DNA from: Akkermansia sp.
Lineage (GTDB): Bacteria > Verrucomicrobiota > Verrucomicrobiia > Verrucomicrobiales > Akkermansiaceae
Direction: 5' to 3'
Length of the DNA stretch: 44,445 bases
NCBI GenBank assembly: GCA_030535795.1
Contig: JAUNRE010000009.1
Span: 1-44,445, forward strand
Below, piece after piece: positions 43,433 through 44,445 of the stretch. A model generated the notes under the pieces. It had not been told where the DNA came from and did not search any database. It was given only the letters and a program-made list of their open reading frames with translations. A program made the translations under genes and the position numbers. Every line of letters begins with the position of its first letter. Position 1 is the stretch's first letter.

Positions 43433-44362
43433 ATGAAAAAGTTATTGAAGCATAAAATTGCGTGTATTTTACCTTATTGCATTCGTGCAACCATTAAACG
43501 TTTTTTAGCATGGAACAGAAAACGGAAAAGTGCTACTATAGAAGAACAGCTTAAAGAATTACGTAATATTATCATATTTAACAATCCAATAACTCAAGTA
43601 CCGCCAACAACCGGCAAACTTAGACTTCTACAAGAAGGAAACGCAGTATTGTTAGATATTTTTTCCAGAAAATGCGATGAACACAATTTACGGTATTGGA
43701 TTGATTACGGAACTTTACTGGGAGCTATTCGCCACAAAGGCTTCATACCATGGGATGATGACCTCGATGTCGGAATGTTGAGAAATGATTATGATAAATT
43801 AATTGAACTTCTCCCCCAACTTTTTTCTAGCGAAGAAGGATTCACTACGAACGTTGGTACATTCATACAGATAGGATACAAAGGCACCCCTCTGAATCTT
43901 GACATATTCCCACATTATTTACATTCACAAGTTCCCTCTGAATCAAATTTATCAGAACTCAAAAGACGATTACATACAGCAAATAAGAAAATCGTCTATA
44001 CAGATGGGTTATGTAATGTAACGACAAAGCAATTAGATTCTCTCATTAAAAAGGAAGTTTACAAAAATGAAGAAGCATTAAGCGAACAAGATTCCCCCTT
44101 AGTTTTTATCTCCCCGGCCGCAGCAATGATAAACATTGATATTTTGGAATTCAATGATATTTTTCCCCAAAGAGAAGTACTATTTGAAGGTGTTATGGTA
44201 AAAGCTCCGAGAAATCCACGAAAATGCTTAGAATGCATCTATGGGGACTACACGTCATACCCTCCCAAAGTAGGATTCTGGCATCAACACCTTGAGAACA
44301 TCGTAAAAAAGGGGCAATTCGTATCTCAAGTAAACAGCTTCATCGATCGTTACGGTCGCTGA
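43433..44362 (+). CDS. LicD-family phosphotransferase, AT-rich
   Basis: This encodes 309 residues. The LicD/fukutin-type nucleotidyltransferase-fold motif is clear at residues 89-110: YWIDYGTLLGAIRHKGFIPW then DDDLDVGM, with the two metal-binding acidic groups. LNLDIFPHY and the C-terminal YGDYTSYPPK also fit the family. LicD proteins move phosphocholine or similar groups from a CDP carrier to a glycan. Here the CMP-linked donor could be the phosphonate alcohol made by the genes at 33465-36990, but this is inference. The basic N terminus (KKLLKHKIACILPYCIR) may bind the membrane. Base composition is far more AT-rich than fucK: one sampled line, 43621-43680, has 20 G or C in 60. It is probably horizontally acquired. 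Confidence 0.87.
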   Translation: MKKLLKHKIACILPYCIRATIKRFLAWNRKRKSATIEEQLKELRNIIIFNNPITQVPPTTGKLRLLQEGNAVLLDIFSRKCDEHNLRYWIDYGTLLGAIRHKGFIPWDDDLDVGMLRNDYDKLIELLPQLFSSEEGFTTNVGTFIQIGYKGTPLNLDIFPHYLHSQVPSESNLSELKRRLHTANKKIVYTDGLCNVTTKQLDSLIKKEVYKNEEALSEQDSPLVFISPAAAMINIDILEFNDIFPQREVLFEGVMVKAPRNPRKCLECIYGDYTSYPPKVGFWHQHLENIVKKGQFVSQVNSFIDRYGR

Positions 44363-44394
44363 CTCCGCATCAAACGCCTCACGTTCCATCAACG

Positions 44395-44445
44395 ATCGTG
44401 TAGGGGGCTTTCGCCCCCTCACACACCACCGTACGTGCCATTTAT
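44395..44445 (-). mobile_element. 3' end of a group II intron, truncated by the window edge
   Basis: Read on the minus strand from 44445, the sequence has GCACGTACGGTGGTG, which matches the 3' half of group II intron domain V (GCACGTACGGTTC type). It is followed by a domain VI-like hairpin AGGGGGC-GAAA-GCCCCCT (44419-44402). The bases CTACACGAT after the stem resemble the usual intron end CCTAYUCGAY, placing the 3' splice site near 44395. The rest of the intron, including any reverse transcriptase gene, is outside the window. Without the 5' half of domain V this is a motif-based call; a plain hairpin terminator is the alternative. Confidence 0.6.

Overview
The window looks like a chromosomal segment of a Gram-negative, glycan-degrading bacterium, most likely a gut member of the Verrucomicrobiota (Akkermansia-like). 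This is inferred from the gene mix: an L-fucose operon, mcsA-mcsB-clpC, paired GH75-like proteins, two Sel1-repeat proteins, many starts without a clear Shine-Dalgarno, and moderately high GC in the housekeeping genes. No rRNA gene or other decisive marker is present, and I recognise no tRNA.

Layout. 1-5924 is mostly on the minus strand: a Sel1-repeat protein, the remnant of a capsule-type glycosyltransferase, then yifB/comM, an L,D-transpeptidase lipoprotein, hflX and a 45-residue lipoprotein. 6115-7600 carries manC and ruvX (+). 7615-12322 (-) is an operon-like run of an SDR oxidoreductase, two GH75-like membrane-anchored paralogues, ruvA and an unknown membrane protein. 12439-16829 (+) has fumarase, an unknown polytopic protein, cdsA and a diacylglycerol-kinase-like gene. 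16890-17576 (-) is a secreted protein with a possible caspase-like His/Cys pair. 17726-22129 (+) is mcsA-mcsB-clpC, in which McsB looks catalytically dead. hisS (-), a secreted Sel1 protein (+), a 3D-domain protein (+), rpmE2 (-), transaldolase, galE and mntP (+) follow. 29485-33234 (-) has three related membrane proteins and glyS.

33465-37668 (+) is the most unusual block. It encodes a cytidylyltransferase fused to PEP mutase, and phosphonopyruvate decarboxylase fused to an iron-type alcohol dehydrogenase, followed by ribulose-phosphate epimerase. Together the two fusions could turn PEP into 2-hydroxyethylphosphonate and activate it with CMP. An AT-rich LicD-family transferase at 43433-44362 could place the group on a surface glycan. 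Between them lies fucP-fucI-fucK. The right edge holds what looks like the 3' end of a group II intron on the minus strand.

Regulation. Bidirectional and unidirectional hairpin terminators separate most units. Several promoters have their -10 box only 6-10 bases before the start codon, so many transcripts here are probably leaderless.
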